DNA from: Arachnopeziza araneosa
Taxonomy: Eukaryota; Ascomycota; Leotiomycetes; Helotiales; Arachnopezizaceae
Assembly (NCBI GenBank): GCA_003988855.1
Contig: QYAI01000023.1
Coordinates: 186,001 to 250,000, forward strand
DNA length: 64,000 nucleotides
Reading direction: 5' to 3'
This document shows positions 1-10,890 of the stretch, piece by piece (within the stretch, counting starts at the first letter, position 1; every line of letters starts with the position of its first letter). The notes under the pieces are model-generated. The model was not told where the DNA came from and did not search any database. It saw only the letters and a list, made by a program, of their open reading frames with translations. The position numbers and the translations under genes are program-made.

Positions 1-802
1 GATTGAAAGTTGAAGAAATAGAGAGATGGAATGAGAAGCAGGAGAGATGTGCTCTTTTTCGACTCGCAGTGTTGATAGAGCTACGGATCGAGGAACAGCA
101 CATTGTATTTGCACATATCCTGCACACCTTTTCTTTGTATGTCTGTACATCACCAATAAACAGCATAATGGAAGATTTAAGTTCTTCCCTTGTCTTCGAT
201 AATTCAAGGGTCCGTTCGTCGCTACCTCCGCCAGCGATCGAATAATTAACTGCTATTGCTTACTTTGTTACCTCGGCAGCAATGTTTGAGAGAGCAAAGA
301 ATATTTTGCTATTTATACTTCCCAGTGAAAAATTATACGCCAGCTAACCTCAGCTCACCATTTAAGCCTCGTCAGCATCGTTGATCGAGCATCTTCAGTT
401 TCGATAAAAATCAAATTTCAATCTATAAGATAAAGTTGTTCCAGCTCCTCTGCTCGGTAAATCAACGCAAGTCCGTTTACTCAGAACCGAAGCCATCTTT
501 GCTTCAGCCTCCAGAATTGGACATGGCAGTCTCGTCGTAAGGAAAGGGATATATCGGCAGTGCTTATATTTCCGTTTTCGTGAAATTAGACCAGCATCAG
601 GCGTGCATTTTTCGGGAGGGGCTTGCTTGTATGCTTGTCTTGGCTACTCATCGCAACTAGGGTTGACATGAGCCAAAATTCAACCTCATCTACGTACAGT
701 ATAGCCCTTAAAACCCCACATCAGACTCATCATGGATTCCCTCTTCTCTAATGGCCACGTTCACTCAACATTTTTATTCTTCCATCCTTGAGCTCTCTTA
801 CT
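1..802. other. Upstream intergenic region
   Basis: No convincing coding region is seen here. Short open frames lack start context, domains or neighbours that would support them. The last 150 bases are pyrimidine-rich and probably hold the promoter and 5' leader of the beta-mannosidase gene that follows. Confidence 0.5.
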
Positions 803-3666
803 ATGAAAGTCGCTCACTTCCTTCCCTTACTGGGAGTAGCCAGCGGCGTTAATGTTGTCGATCTGAATCATGGCGGTTGGAGCTTGACTAGTCAAAATGG
901 TAGTATTAAGGTTCCAGCGAAGGTTCCAGGCCAGGTTCACCTCGATTTATTTGCTGCGGGGACGATCCCGGATCCGTATTTTGGAAATGGGGATTTGGAG
1001 TTGAGGTGGGTGACGTTGCAGAATTGGACTTATGAGACTGCAGTGAATTTGTGAGTTGACATCTATTATAAATCGAAATAAAACAGTGTGATACCAGATC
1101 AGTGTAATGACGAGCATCACGAGAGTATCTTTATCTGTCTGTTGTACTCATACTGACTAGATATAGAGACTTCTCAAATAAGTGGAAAACATACGTTCTA
1201 TTTGAAGGTTTAGATACATTCGCAACTATATCATTTTGTGATCACGAGATTGCCACTACCAATAACCAGTTTCGACAATACCACTTCGACATCTCCAAAT
1301 ATGTTCAGAACTGTACCAGAAATCGTACCTTGGCGGATCAGCCCAAGTTATCAGTGAACTTTGGCTCTGCAATCAATATCTCTCAATCGATAGCCGATCT
1401 TCCTGGCCAAGAGACGTGGCCGGGTGGTGTTGAAGGTCTTTTTGAATTTCCAAATCGGCAATTCATCCGGAAAGAACAGAGTGATTTCGGCTGGGATTGG
1501 GGACCAGCTTTTGCACCGGCTGGGATCTGGAAAGAGGCGTGGGTTGTCCAATTGCCAAAAGGAGGAGTTTTTGTCAAAAATTCCTTACTTGATATCTACC
1601 GTCACGGCCAACTTAATAATCTACCACCTGATCAAACGGCACCGTGGGTTGTCAGCGCGAGCTTAGATGTGATGGGAAAGCTTCCTCGTGATGCTGAGAT
1701 GACAATTGAAATCTTGACCTTGAGTAATGTTACAGTGGCCAGTGGGATGTTGCAGAATGTCACTATATCTAACTCGACAATTACTGGCAGCATTATCCTA
1801 GATCCAGGAGAGTTTGATCTTTGGTGGCCGACTGGAATGGGAGATCAGAATCTCTATAATTTCAAGATCAACGCAGCCAGTAAGGGCGAAGTGATAGCTT
1901 CAGTAACTAAGAGAAGCGGATTTAGAACTATCATCTTGAATATGGAACCAATTTCAAACGCCCAGCTTGCAAAAGGAATAGCACCAGGAAACAACTTCCA
2001 CTTTGAGATCAACGGCAACGAATTCTACGCTAAAGGATCAAATTTCATCCCTCCAGATGCCTTTTGGCCGCGAGTCACTCCAAAGAGAATTCAAGATCTT
2101 TTTCAGTCCGTGGTTGATGGAAATCAAAACATGCTTCGGGTTTGGGCAAGTGGGGCTTATTCGCCAGATTTCCTCTACGAGATCGCGGATGAGTTGGGAA
2201 TCCTTCTTTGGTCCGAGTTTGAGTTTGGAGATGCGCTTTATCCTGTCGATTCGGAGTTTCTTAAGAATGTTCAAGAGGAAGCGAATTATCAAGTTCGTCG
2301 ATGCAATCACCACCCATCACTGGCTCTCTGGGCTGGTGGTAACGAGCTAGAGAACCTTGAACTACCAATGGCGGGAAACACTCCTCAATTTCGACGCGAG
2401 TACGAAGAATTGTTTCTTGGTGTCCTCTTCCCAGCAGTCTATTCCAACTCAAAATCAATCGCTTATATCCCATCGTCAACAACCAACGGCTATCAAACTC
2501 TGAACTTCTCCCTCGCAGTTCCAATGGTTCAACGCTATGATAATACAACGTATGGTTCCATCTATGGTGATACAGATCACTACGATTATGACTTCTCTGA
2601 ATCTTTCGACTTATCCAGCTACCCTACCGGCCGCTTCGCAAACGAATTTGGTTTCCACTCGATGCCCTCCTTATCCACTTGGCGGCAAGCAGTTCCAGAC
2701 AGCGAACTCGACTTCAACTCGACCACAATCCTCCTCCGCAATCACCATGACCCGCCAGGAGGCCCAAGCACTGAAGTAACTTACGGTCAAATTGAAGGCA
2801 TGTCCGAAATGACGGGCGCCGCAGCTCGCTATTACCCTGTCCCGAACCACGCCAACCCTGTTTCAAACTTCAGCGCCTGGTGCTGGACAACTCAACTCTT
2901 CCAAGCGGATTTTTACCGCTCCCAAATCAGCTACTACCGTCGGAGTTCTGGATTCAAAGAACGACAACTGGGAAGCTTATACTGGCAACTCGAGGATATC
3001 TGGCAAGCGCCGACGTGGGCAGGAATCGAATACGATGGGCGCTGGAAAGTACTTCATTACGTCGCCAAGGACATCTATAGCCCTATCATCATAGCAAGTT
3101 ATTGGAATCTACCTAACATAAACGATTTGTCTGTATATGTGACGTCTGATCTTTGGACAGAGGCAAATGGGACGGCCACTTTGCAGTGGTTCTCTTATAA
3201 TGGAACAGCTCTCGATAATTCTACAGTCATTCCCTTTACGGTTGGCGCTCTCAATACAACCATCGTTTTCGATGGGACGACCGTGAATACGAATCTCACT
3301 GACGCAGTCTTGAGGATGAGTGTCACCGCTACTGGGACGCTACCGAATTCAAACACGGTACAGAACTTTACACATGAATCTGTTTTCCATGATTGGAGTT
3401 TGGGCACGGTTGCGTTGCAGCATCCAGGGCTAATGCTAAGCCACTCTGGTGCAAGTTTCGTGGTCGAAGCTACGAAGGCGGTCGCAGCTTATGTCTGGCT
3501 TGAAGTCCCTGAGGGTGTTGGGGGGCATTTTGAGCATAATGCATTTTGGTTGATGAAGGGAGAGAATAAGACTGTGAAGTTCTCTGGGTTCGATGACGGT
3601 AAATTGGAGGAGGGATGGTGGAAAAATGTTACAGTGAGGAGTTTGTGGGATAATACTCTGCCTTAA
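803..3666 (+). CDS. mndA: Secreted beta-mannosidase, GH2 family (MndA type)
   Basis: Exo-acting beta-mannosidase that removes terminal beta-1,4-mannose from mannan and manno-oligosaccharides outside the cell. Two exons, 803-1050 and 1161-3666, are joined by a 110-bp intron (GTGAGT donor, CTGAC branch, TAG acceptor). Splicing keeps the frame and gives about 917 residues, close to the usual ~930 of this group. The ATG at 803 starts a short hydrophobic signal peptide (MKVAHFLPLLGVASG). The GH2 order is visible: N-terminal jelly roll, Ig-like part, then a TIM barrel with the acid/base Glu in GGNELENLE (about residue 478) and the nucleophile Glu in ANEFGFHSMP (about residue 578). Many N-glycosylation sequons agree with secretion. 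A second GH2 beta-mannosidase, without a signal peptide, lies about 20 kb away. The family call is secure; the exact enzyme name rests on motif recognition. Confidence 0.93.
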
Positions 3667-4499
3667 ATATGACAGCAGAGGAAGAAGAATTATGTTCATG
3701 AGAATGTACATTGAATTTACGATCCTATAAAGCAAGCAAATATGAATCGTGCTTTTTCGCTTACCTTTCTTCCCGGTGTAAATTCATCTGCAGTTGCCTC
3801 TTGTCAGACTGAGATGTTCCAATCTGCATAGCTTTTTATGAGAATAAGGCTGAGACGTTAAATCAAATAGTTCTCGAGGCGCAGCGGTGCATCAGCCACC
3901 ACAACTTGCCTCAACAGCGTTAGCGCTAGCAGGGATTCCAACTTTGTAGCCTTATACCACAACTTCAACATATCACAAAAAGACAAAGATAAAACTAGGT
4001 GTCATCCTTATCCCTAGGATACTCTCAGTCTTAAAATCATCTGCTTTCGTTGCGTACTGGCAAAGTTGTTGAGGGTTGAAATCGTCTGCGGCGTTCAAAG
4101 CCTTGCCTGGTTGTTGTCGCAACACTCCGCCGCTCTACCTCCATAGGATTCAGCTGAATGGTTTTGCCCACAGCACGTCCCATATAAAGTCCTGGCCGAG
4201 TACTCATCGAAGATCATTCGTGGCTCACGTCTCTTTTATCAACCTGGTGTGATGGGCACACTGACCTTTTCTCGGATTTGCTAGTTGTTGAAGCCGCACC
4301 CTATTGAACCCACTAGGCTACACTCATGGTGTGATCCGCGACCTCTGATATCAGGCGCATCCAGAGCAACGAAGAACGTGGCATCTCCCACAAGATTGGA
4401 GAGGGTGTGTTCATTTTCGGACGTAGGACTACCACATAGAGAAGCCGCTTGAGCTTTTGTTGTATCAAATATTCCATATTTTTATATGGCTAGTTCCAA
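3667..4499. other. Intergenic region
   Basis: No supported gene. It holds the 3' end of the beta-mannosidase transcript and presumably the promoter of the HET gene that starts at 4500. Confidence 0.5.
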
Positions 4500-6944
4500 A
4501 TGGCTCAATCATTCATCGAGCGGCTGAGATGGCATTCCACCGTTGGTGGGGGTTTGATGCAGCAACTTTACCGCCGCACTGGTGCCTTCCTCGAGACGGT
4601 CTATATACACATTACCTCGCCAGCAGGTTACATTTTCGCGAGCTCAATTATCTTTGCAGCAGGGTCTTTCCGTGGGCAATGGCTCATTCAAACGGTGGCG
4701 TCAAGACTATCAAAGTTCATCGATTTATCCACCAGAGAGCCCACAGAACTCCTCCCAGAGCGCGATGAGTCCAACAATGAGTCCAACAATAAGTCCAACA
4801 ATGACTTGACTACCAATGAACAAATGTACACTTACTCGCCAATAAATCGTATTGATGAGATACGTCTCCTCTTATTGGGGCCCAAGGATCCGGCAAATCC
4901 TTTGCAAGTCAACTGCGAACTTTCGCACTTCCAACTCAAGAAGATCCCTCCATATCTATGCTTGTCTTATACTTGGGGTGCTGAGCCCAAATACACCCAT
5001 GCCATCTTTATTGATGGACTACGGTTCTCTACCTCCCGCAAAGTGTACGAAATGTTATCAGATGCCAGTACGTGGTCCCCTAATGGCCCAATATGGCTTT
5101 GGGTGGATGCAATTTGCATCAATCAAGACTGTATCGAAGAAAAGACTATACAGGTGAACTTGATGAGGTCGATATTCAGCTGGGCGTACCTTGTTAAAGT
5201 CTGGCTTGACGCTTCTGACGACTCAGCACTGGTTGCTGAAGTTGTAGAGGATATAAGGGTAACGGTAGGAAGCACTCTAGCTGGAATAAGCACTTCCGAA
5301 TATCTGGAACGGCACAAAGAAATCTCGGCAGTGGACATGACTGGGTTTCGATATGAAAAGTTGATAGAAACTCTACGAGCCACGAACTCTCTGGATGGTA
5401 TTTCGGGGCTTGCAGACTCGATGACCGTGGAAGAATTCGGAACAGCCATTGTGGAGCGCGTTTTTCCGATTTGCCGAAAACAAATATTTGATAAGTATTC
5501 AGAACCATCCAACCAACCTAATCTAGCAGCTTTGGTAGATCTATTGAGCAATCCTTGGTTCCTACGTGTCTGGGTGCTCCAGGAAGTTACAATCCCCACA
5601 CATATTGTCATCCGGTATGGTCAGGAAGATATACCTTGGGCCAGTCTTGTTCAAGCTGTTTCCGTATTTAATGATACAGAAGGCTTATCCAAGATTATCT
5701 CGGCTCGTAAATCGAAGCTTAATTATTCACATTATGGAATAGAGTCAGTCGCACTCATGAATCTCCTATCTGTGAATACTACCAATAATGTTTCAATGTC
5801 TCTGGCCTCAATTTTAGCCTCGACATGGCGATTCAAAGCCACAGACCCCAGGGATAAAGTATATGCGCTGCTCGCGATTGCAGGAAATGCATTCTCTTCA
5901 TCAATTTCCCCAGATTACAGAAAGTCGGTGCAGCAGGTGTACACTGATGTCGCGAGGCACCTTTTGACAACTGGTGAAATCCTCTTTATTTTGAGATGTG
6001 CCGGGCTGGGCCATCCTCGAACGATAAAGGACTTGCCATCTTGGGTTCCCGACTGGTCTATTAACCCTACCTACACACCTATGGGTTTTCCGGCTACGGT
6101 ACCTGGGAGTTATCGTGCTGCCTCTGATAGAGTAATGGAAATGCGGATGAACTTAGGATCGTCACTCACGATTCTCGATGTCAAGGGTGCCGAAATCGAT
6201 ACTATTTGCTCAATGAGTACGGTTCTTGACTTTACCAAACTCGTGAATTCTCAATTAGCGCTCCAAGAAAACGATACCATAGGTTTCCAAGATATTGTAG
6301 AAATTGCAGAGGGCTTTACATACGTAAATCAATTCTTCGACGACGCCTACGAGCTCCTGAAAGGACTGGGAGATACTTATATCAACAAACAACCAATTCT
6401 AGAAGCATTCTGGCGAACTTGTCTTGGCGATAAGGTCAATGGTGTTCGCCCTGCTCCGGAAGAGTATGAGGAGCTTGCTCACACATTCCCTAAATTTTTT
6501 TCGAAATCAGTTTCAGACATAACAAAATACACAGAAGATCAGTACTCTCCAGAAGCCATATCAACCCAAGAGATCTTCAATACAGTTGACATGAATATTG
6601 ACGAAATCATTAATGAGCGTGCGCAATGGACTCTCGATGGTGCATCATATCTCACTGTCAACGATCTCGCCAGAACCACACCAAAAGCGTTGAAATTCTA
6701 TGGGGCGCTCCAAGCTGCTGGGAGAAGATTCTGCATTACAGAGAAAGGATATATTGGCTTGGTCCCGCCTCACACAGAACTGGGTGACAAAGTGAGTATT
6801 ATCTTCGGTGCGACTACACCATTTATACTGCGGGACATAGGAGAAGGGGAACATGATTTGGTTGGGGAATGCTATATGCATGCGATGATGGATGGTGAGA
6901 TGGTAACCGGGTCCGATGAAGGAACATGGTTCGTCTTGTCGTGA
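4500..6944 (+). CDS. HET-domain (heterokaryon incompatibility) protein
   Basis: Uninterrupted single-exon gene of 814 residues. The HET domain lies roughly at residues 110-310, with the family blocks YLCLSYTWG, IWLWVDAICINQ and, further on, NPWFLRVWVLQEV. HET proteins trigger cell death after fusion of genetically different hyphae. A long C-terminal part ends with RFCITEKGYIGLVPPHTELGD, the usual tail of stand-alone HET proteins (the glycine-rich 'GDKV' closing segment). The N-terminal ~60 residues contain a moderately hydrophobic stretch and may be specific to this lineage. A Ser/Asn repeat encoded by three 12-bp units follows (4767-4802). The gene is intact, unlike the HET copies at 15.8-17.9 kb and 57.8 kb. 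The neighbouring remnant belongs to the NACHT/STAND class, another allorecognition family. No intron is needed. Confidence 0.9.
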   Translation: MAQSFIERLRWHSTVGGGLMQQLYRRTGAFLETVYIHITSPAGYIFASSIIFAAGSFRGQWLIQTVASRLSKFIDLSTREPTELLPERDESNNESNNKSNNDLTTNEQMYTYSPINRIDEIRLLLLGPKDPANPLQVNCELSHFQLKKIPPYLCLSYTWGAEPKYTHAIFIDGLRFSTSRKVYEMLSDASTWSPNGPIWLWVDAICINQDCIEEKTIQVNLMRSIFSWAYLVKVWLDASDDSALVAEVVEDIRVTVGSTLAGISTSEYLERHKEISAVDMTGFRYEKLIETLRATNSLDGISGLADSMTVEEFGTAIVERVFPICRKQIFDKYSEPSNQPNLAALVDLLSNPWFLRVWVLQEVTIPTHIVIRYGQEDIPWASLVQAVSVFNDTEGLSKIISARKSKLNYSHYGIESVALMNLLSVNTTNNVSMSLASILASTWRFKATDPRDKVYALLAIAGNAFSSSISPDYRKSVQQVYTDVARHLLTTGEILFILRCAGLGHPRTIKDLPSWVPDWSINPTYTPMGFPATVPGSYRAASDRVMEMRMNLGSSLTILDVKGAEIDTICSMSTVLDFTKLVNSQLALQENDTIGFQDIVEIAEGFTYVNQFFDDAYELLKGLGDTYINKQPILEAFWRTCLGDKVNGVRPAPEEYEELAHTFPKFFSKSVSDITKYTEDQYSPEAISTQEIFNTVDMNIDEIINERAQWTLDGASYLTVNDLARTTPKALKFYGALQAAGRRFCITEKGYIGLVPPHTELGDKVSIIFGATTPFILRDIGEGEHDLVGECYMHAMMDGEMVTGSDEGTWFVLS
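4767..4802 (+). repeat. 12-bp tandem repeat, three copies, in HET gene
   Basis: The unit GAGTCCAACAAT is repeated three times (third copy begins AAG) and encodes a (E/K)SNN repeat between the N-terminal segment and the HET domain. Such in-frame minisatellites are prone to length change between strains. Confidence 0.85.
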
Positions 6945-7073
6945 TATTGCTTAATAGAATAGGTCTTGCGAGCTAGATAGCTATTTCAATGCGAAAATGT
7001 TTACACTAAATCTGATATGTCAGGCAGCAATGTTGCTTATGTCGGCCCAGTTTCTGTTCTAGCTTGTTTTTAA

Positions 7074-8881
7074 GACGGCTCAACTATCTTCAAGGTTGCT
7101 TATTATTACTTGAATGGCATTGATGAATGTCGGGATTTTGAAAAAACATGGCCCTTTCTCTCCATAGCTTGCATATCTAAGAGGATTAGATGCCTGTTGT
7201 TAGGACGGCCTTTAGTCAGGTTGCCTTCAAAACATGCCTACCTCGTACTACGCCAATCGCTCCTTCATTTGAATAAACAGGACATCTATAATTATTTACG
7301 CCAAGAAATCCAAAATTTGCAGATGGCTGGACACCTCCAAGAGCACCTCAACTTGGATCGTGTAGCGGATACACTGACCTCTCGTGCAAACTCTAGCTAT
7401 TTATGGGCCAGTTTAATAATGTCTTATCTGCAAAGCCCAGCACTCAATCTTGTTGAAAGGACGCAGGAAATTGAAAATTCTAGTCGACTGGAAACACTTA
7501 CCGGTGTCTACTCGGAAATGCTTCAGCAATTTGAATTGCTGTTCTCTCAAGAACAAACTCTTTTAACCAAAAATTTTCAGTTCCTTGTGATATCAAAAGA
7601 GCCACTATCAGTTGAGCAGCTAAATATCGCAATTTCAATCAGACCAGGTCATAAAGTTTCAACAAAAGACCAGATTCCGGATTTCGCGAACACCCTTCGA
7701 AAGCTCTGCGGTCCACTTATTGATATTAGGCCGGACTCAACTGTCTCATTCTCGCACTTGTCATTTCGCCTCTTCTTGCTGTCTGGAGAAGCCGAAGAAC
7801 TAAGAACTCCTTTCCGGGGTTGATTTAAAAGCCGGATCACTCCGAATTTCCATGGTGTGTCTGTCATACCTGGTAAATAACATTCCTCAAGGCCCTCTTA
7901 GTGGATCCCCCGATACTGCAGCTGACAGGGCTGAAATCGCTTTGCAGCTGCCGCTCTCAGAGTACTCAGCTCGGTACTGGGTAGAGCATGCCGTCTATGG
8001 TCTCCAGCTTATGCCTGGCACTCTATACAAGATCATCTCGGACTGCTATCCCTTTCTCCAACAATTAGGCTCATTTCTTTCCTGCAAAGCGTCGATCTCA
8101 GCTTGGGTCGAGGCCTGCTGGACCAATGAATTCCAACCATCCATTGAAATGCTCTGGCAGGAGCTCGAGAGGAGACTAGGACAGATCAACACCGGAGCTC
8201 AGAGGAACTCCATGGATTGGCGCAAATTAGAATCCCTTAGGCAAATTCGCACCCTTTCAGAAGATCTGACGAACCTTGATAAGCATTGGAGCCACTTACT
8301 TTCGGTGCGACCTTATGAGATTTGGGGAGCCAGCATCTCAGCTTTTCTTAGTTCGGTATCTTGGGCCCACAATGATGAGGCAAAGGTCACCGTCATTGCC
8401 AATGAGAGCACAAATGAACACTTAGAGGAGATCATCATTAAAGTGTCAAAACTATCAGTATGTGGCAATTTTCTTGCTATGGTGAGTGTTGGGAGATAAG
8501 ATGAATTCAGGAAAAGCTGATTCATTGCTAGCTACTGTGCTGGTTCCTCAAGGGACACCGGCCTTGCTGACTAACTAGCTCTTCCTGCTCTAGCCCTGAC
8601 CTGTCCCGTGACCTAGCTTGTCTCGTGACAGTGAGCTTTCTCGTCCCAACACGCCGAGGTAAGTGAATCTTGCTTTCAATTTGTTAAGGTCTTACTCGTT
8701 AATGTTGATAGAAATGAAACTTGGCTTCCCTATATTACAACAGTTTCTTATTAAGCTAGACGCGGAGGATTTGCGTGAAGTCGAAAGGACAGCAGAGGGT
8801 GGCGGCTTCAGATTCCCTGTTGCTTTTGCACCCAACCTGCAGCGCATCTCAATCCTTCGTACGTTATTCTGGGTAGAATAA
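7074..8881 (+). pseudogene. NACHT/STAND (NLR-like) gene fragment, frameshifted
   Basis: Remnant of a NACHT-type STAND protein. The readable frame begins just before a Walker B-like motif (YYLNGIDECR, about 7100-7130). The P-loop half of the NACHT domain is missing because the in-frame stop at 7071 and the upstream HET gene leave no room. The winged-helix part follows (SSYLWASLIMSYL ... LSVEQLNIAI ... VSFSHLSFRLFL). The frame stops at 7821-7823, but the next segment (7822-8499) continues the same protein in the +1 frame (DLKAGSLRISMVCLSYL ... SARYWVEHA). One extra G in the GGGG run at about 7816-7819 explains the shift. After a donor-like GTGAGT at 8482 no open continuation is found. A last open stretch near 8663-8881 (FRFPVAFAPNLQRISILRT) looks like a C-terminal relic. 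Truncation plus frameshift supports pseudogene status, though the single G could be a sequencing error. Confidence 0.75.
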
Positions 8882-9917
8882 GATGGATCTTTTCAACGGC
8901 AAAAAATCGATGTGCCCTTACTTTAACCTAACCTGCTAAAGATTACTAATAGTACTGTGTAGTATGATCAGTTGAGGTGATGTGGCTGTGGCTGGTCATG
9001 GCCATACTTTGGAAGCCATGTGCTCCTTTGTTCTCTTTCAAGACATTTAGACTGTATATCCAAATCTCTTTATAACTAGAGTTAGCACTAGGGTGATTTT
9101 AGTAAATAATATAAGTTTAAAGGTCTTTTCCCGCGCTAAAATGTGTTTAATATTTGGCTTTTTCAGTTGATCTAAATTACTTAATTGGCGCATTCCCTTT
9201 ACATAATTGGCAGAAGAAAGATGCTACAATTAAAAAAAAAGGTAATGCTGCAAGGCAATAAGTCTACTCCTATTGTTTATGCATTTAAGTATCTGTGTGT
9301 TGATAGTAGCTATTTTGTAATATAGTGCGGAGCAAGAGCGTTTAAAAGACGTGTTTAATTTATATACTAAAAAAGAGAAATAAACTTGTTTATAGGTGTA
9401 TATACTATGTATTTTGTATTCTCTTACTTATTTATCTGTACTGTGTACAATCAAGAAGCAAAAACTCCTGAAAAGAGAATCCTCGTTACGAATATTATCT
9501 TCTAAAAGCAATGAAATTAAGTCTATGCCCTACAATCCTACGACAATCGCATTACTAGTAGTAAATGTAACAGCGCAAGTAACGAATATAGCTAGTTAAG
9601 AGACATAGAGAGTGTGTTAAAGATTCTGATTCTATATGACTTATAGGCTAGCTACTGAGAAAAAGAAGAACATGAGGAGAGAAAGTACATGAGAGAGTGA
9701 GGTAAGTATTGAATGCAACAATCTGCCTCTGCTTCTACTCCGAAACTAGTCCGAACTCCTTTTTTACTAGCTTTTCGGAAATAAATTCCAGCGCCTCTAA
9801 TCTCCCTGAGTCATATGCCATTCGCTCTTAGAAGTAGTCTTTAAATACATAGTAAGCGACAGGAGCTACCTCCCGTGCCTTTAAGGAAAGTCATTTAAAG
9901 TTTACGTAAATCCTTAA

Positions 9918-9956
9918 CATAGTCGATAGATCTGTATCGGAGATCTATCGACTATG
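9918..9956. repeat. Perfect 16-bp inverted repeat with 7-nt loop
   Basis: Left arm CATAGTCGATAGATCT (9918-9933), loop GTATCGG, right arm AGATCTATCGACTATG (9941-9956). Pairing is perfect over 16 bp. It could be a small MITE core, a transcript hairpin or a protein-binding palindrome. Nothing nearby decides between these. Confidence 0.85.
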
Positions 9957-10151
9957 CTCTAAAAGTCCAAATCGTCTCAAGGAGAGCATATTCTAGCCTA
10001 AGTTCCTGCTCAGTGTGACAAGAAGGAAATGGAAAATATCACGTGTTGCGAGAGTCACGTGTAGCCGGCACGGGTGGATAGAACCTCATTTCCGACGTGT
10101 GGAGAATAAGGGGCAAATTCAGAGTCAATTCGGACTAGAGGCAGCGCACCT

Positions 10152-10187
10152 GAGTTGATAATACAAGATGAGTTGATAATACAAGAT
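10152..10187. repeat. 18-bp tandem duplication
   Basis: GAGTTGATAATACAAGAT occurs twice in immediate succession (10152-10169 and 10170-10187) without change, so the duplication is recent. Confidence 0.9.
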
Positions 10188-10432
10188 TAGTAGAATCGGA
10201 ATGAAATATCACCTGTCAAATGGCATAAAATCTTCATTTAGACTACAGACGTGAAGAGGGATCGTGTACTATCGTCACGGGTCTGATACAAGAAGATCTC
10301 CAGAACCTCGAGAGGCTCAAAAATATCCATATCCATTTATCACCGCCAAAAATACTCTTCTGCCCTGATCTCTGACCCCATCTGCTCTTAGCAGCAATTT
10401 GCATTACAGTATATAATACTACGAATACCCTG

Positions 10433-10735
10433 TTAGTACCAACATAACGAATCGCATTTGTATATAACATACCAGTACGTGCAAGCTACAGGGTTATCAC
10501 CACCGCAACCGACCGGATTCGCACACGCCTCACAACTCAGGTACCTATTATAGCAATCATCGCAACTTTTAAACTGACACCCGCGCTTTTCCAGCGCAGG
10601 CAAGACGTCCCGTTTTGGCCCACAGGCGGGTGCGGGTGCCACTGCAAGTGCAGGTTCGGCAGAGGGGTTTGGGGCTGCGATGACGGGTATGAGGAGAAGA
10701 GGAATCGTGGAGAGGAGAAGAGTTGATAGATACAT
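10433..10735 (-). CDS. Small cysteine-rich secreted protein with KEX2-type site
   Basis: About 100 residues starting at the ATG at 10735; an upstream ATG in the same frame gives a poor leader, so this start is preferred. The N-terminus is a clear signal peptide (MYLSTLLLSTIPLLLIPVIAA), followed by an Ala/Pro-rich propeptide that ends in a dibasic site (LEKR). The predicted mature part is about 49 residues with nine cysteines in C-C spacings typical of small secreted effectors or antimicrobial peptides. The frame ends at TAA (10433-10435). An alternative intron may exist near the 3' end: GTATGT donor and TACTAACAG acceptor in the last coding bases would replace the final cysteines with a long unrelated tail, so the unspliced reading is preferred. 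Target and function are unknown. A four-copy repeat lies about 80 bases upstream, in the promoter. Confidence 0.7.
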   Translation of the reverse strand: MYLSTLLLSTIPLLLIPVIAAPNPSAEPALAVAPAPACGPKRDVLPALEKRGCQFKSCDDCYNRYLSCEACANPVGCGGDNPVACTYWYVIYKCDSLCWY

Positions 10736-10816
10736 ATTTGCAGGAGTATGGTTTTGGGATCGATGAGAAAGTAGTTTGATAATAAAGAAACGCTTTTGGG
10801 ACCCTTTTATATACTG

Positions 10817-10890
10817 TTCGCCAAGAGCTGAAGCATTCGCCAAGAGCTTATGCATTTCGCCAAGAGCTTATATATCTCGCCAAGAGCTTA
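10817..10890. repeat. Four-copy 19-20 bp tandem repeat in promoter of secreted-protein gene
   Basis: The core TCGCCAAGAGCTTA (first copy ending GA) recurs at about 10817, 10836, 10856 and 10876. On the gene's own strand it reads TAAGCTCTTGGCGA. It lies 80-155 bases upstream of the ATG at 10735, so it may be a clustered binding site or a promoter minisatellite. Confidence 0.85.

Larger units (their letters stand above)
8882..10432. other. AT-rich gene-poor region
   Basis: No supported gene. Roughly 9050-9620 is AT-rich with short A/T runs. The region contains a perfect hairpin (9918-9956), two CACGTG sites near 10043 and 10058, and an 18-bp tandem duplication (10152-10187). Confidence 0.5.
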
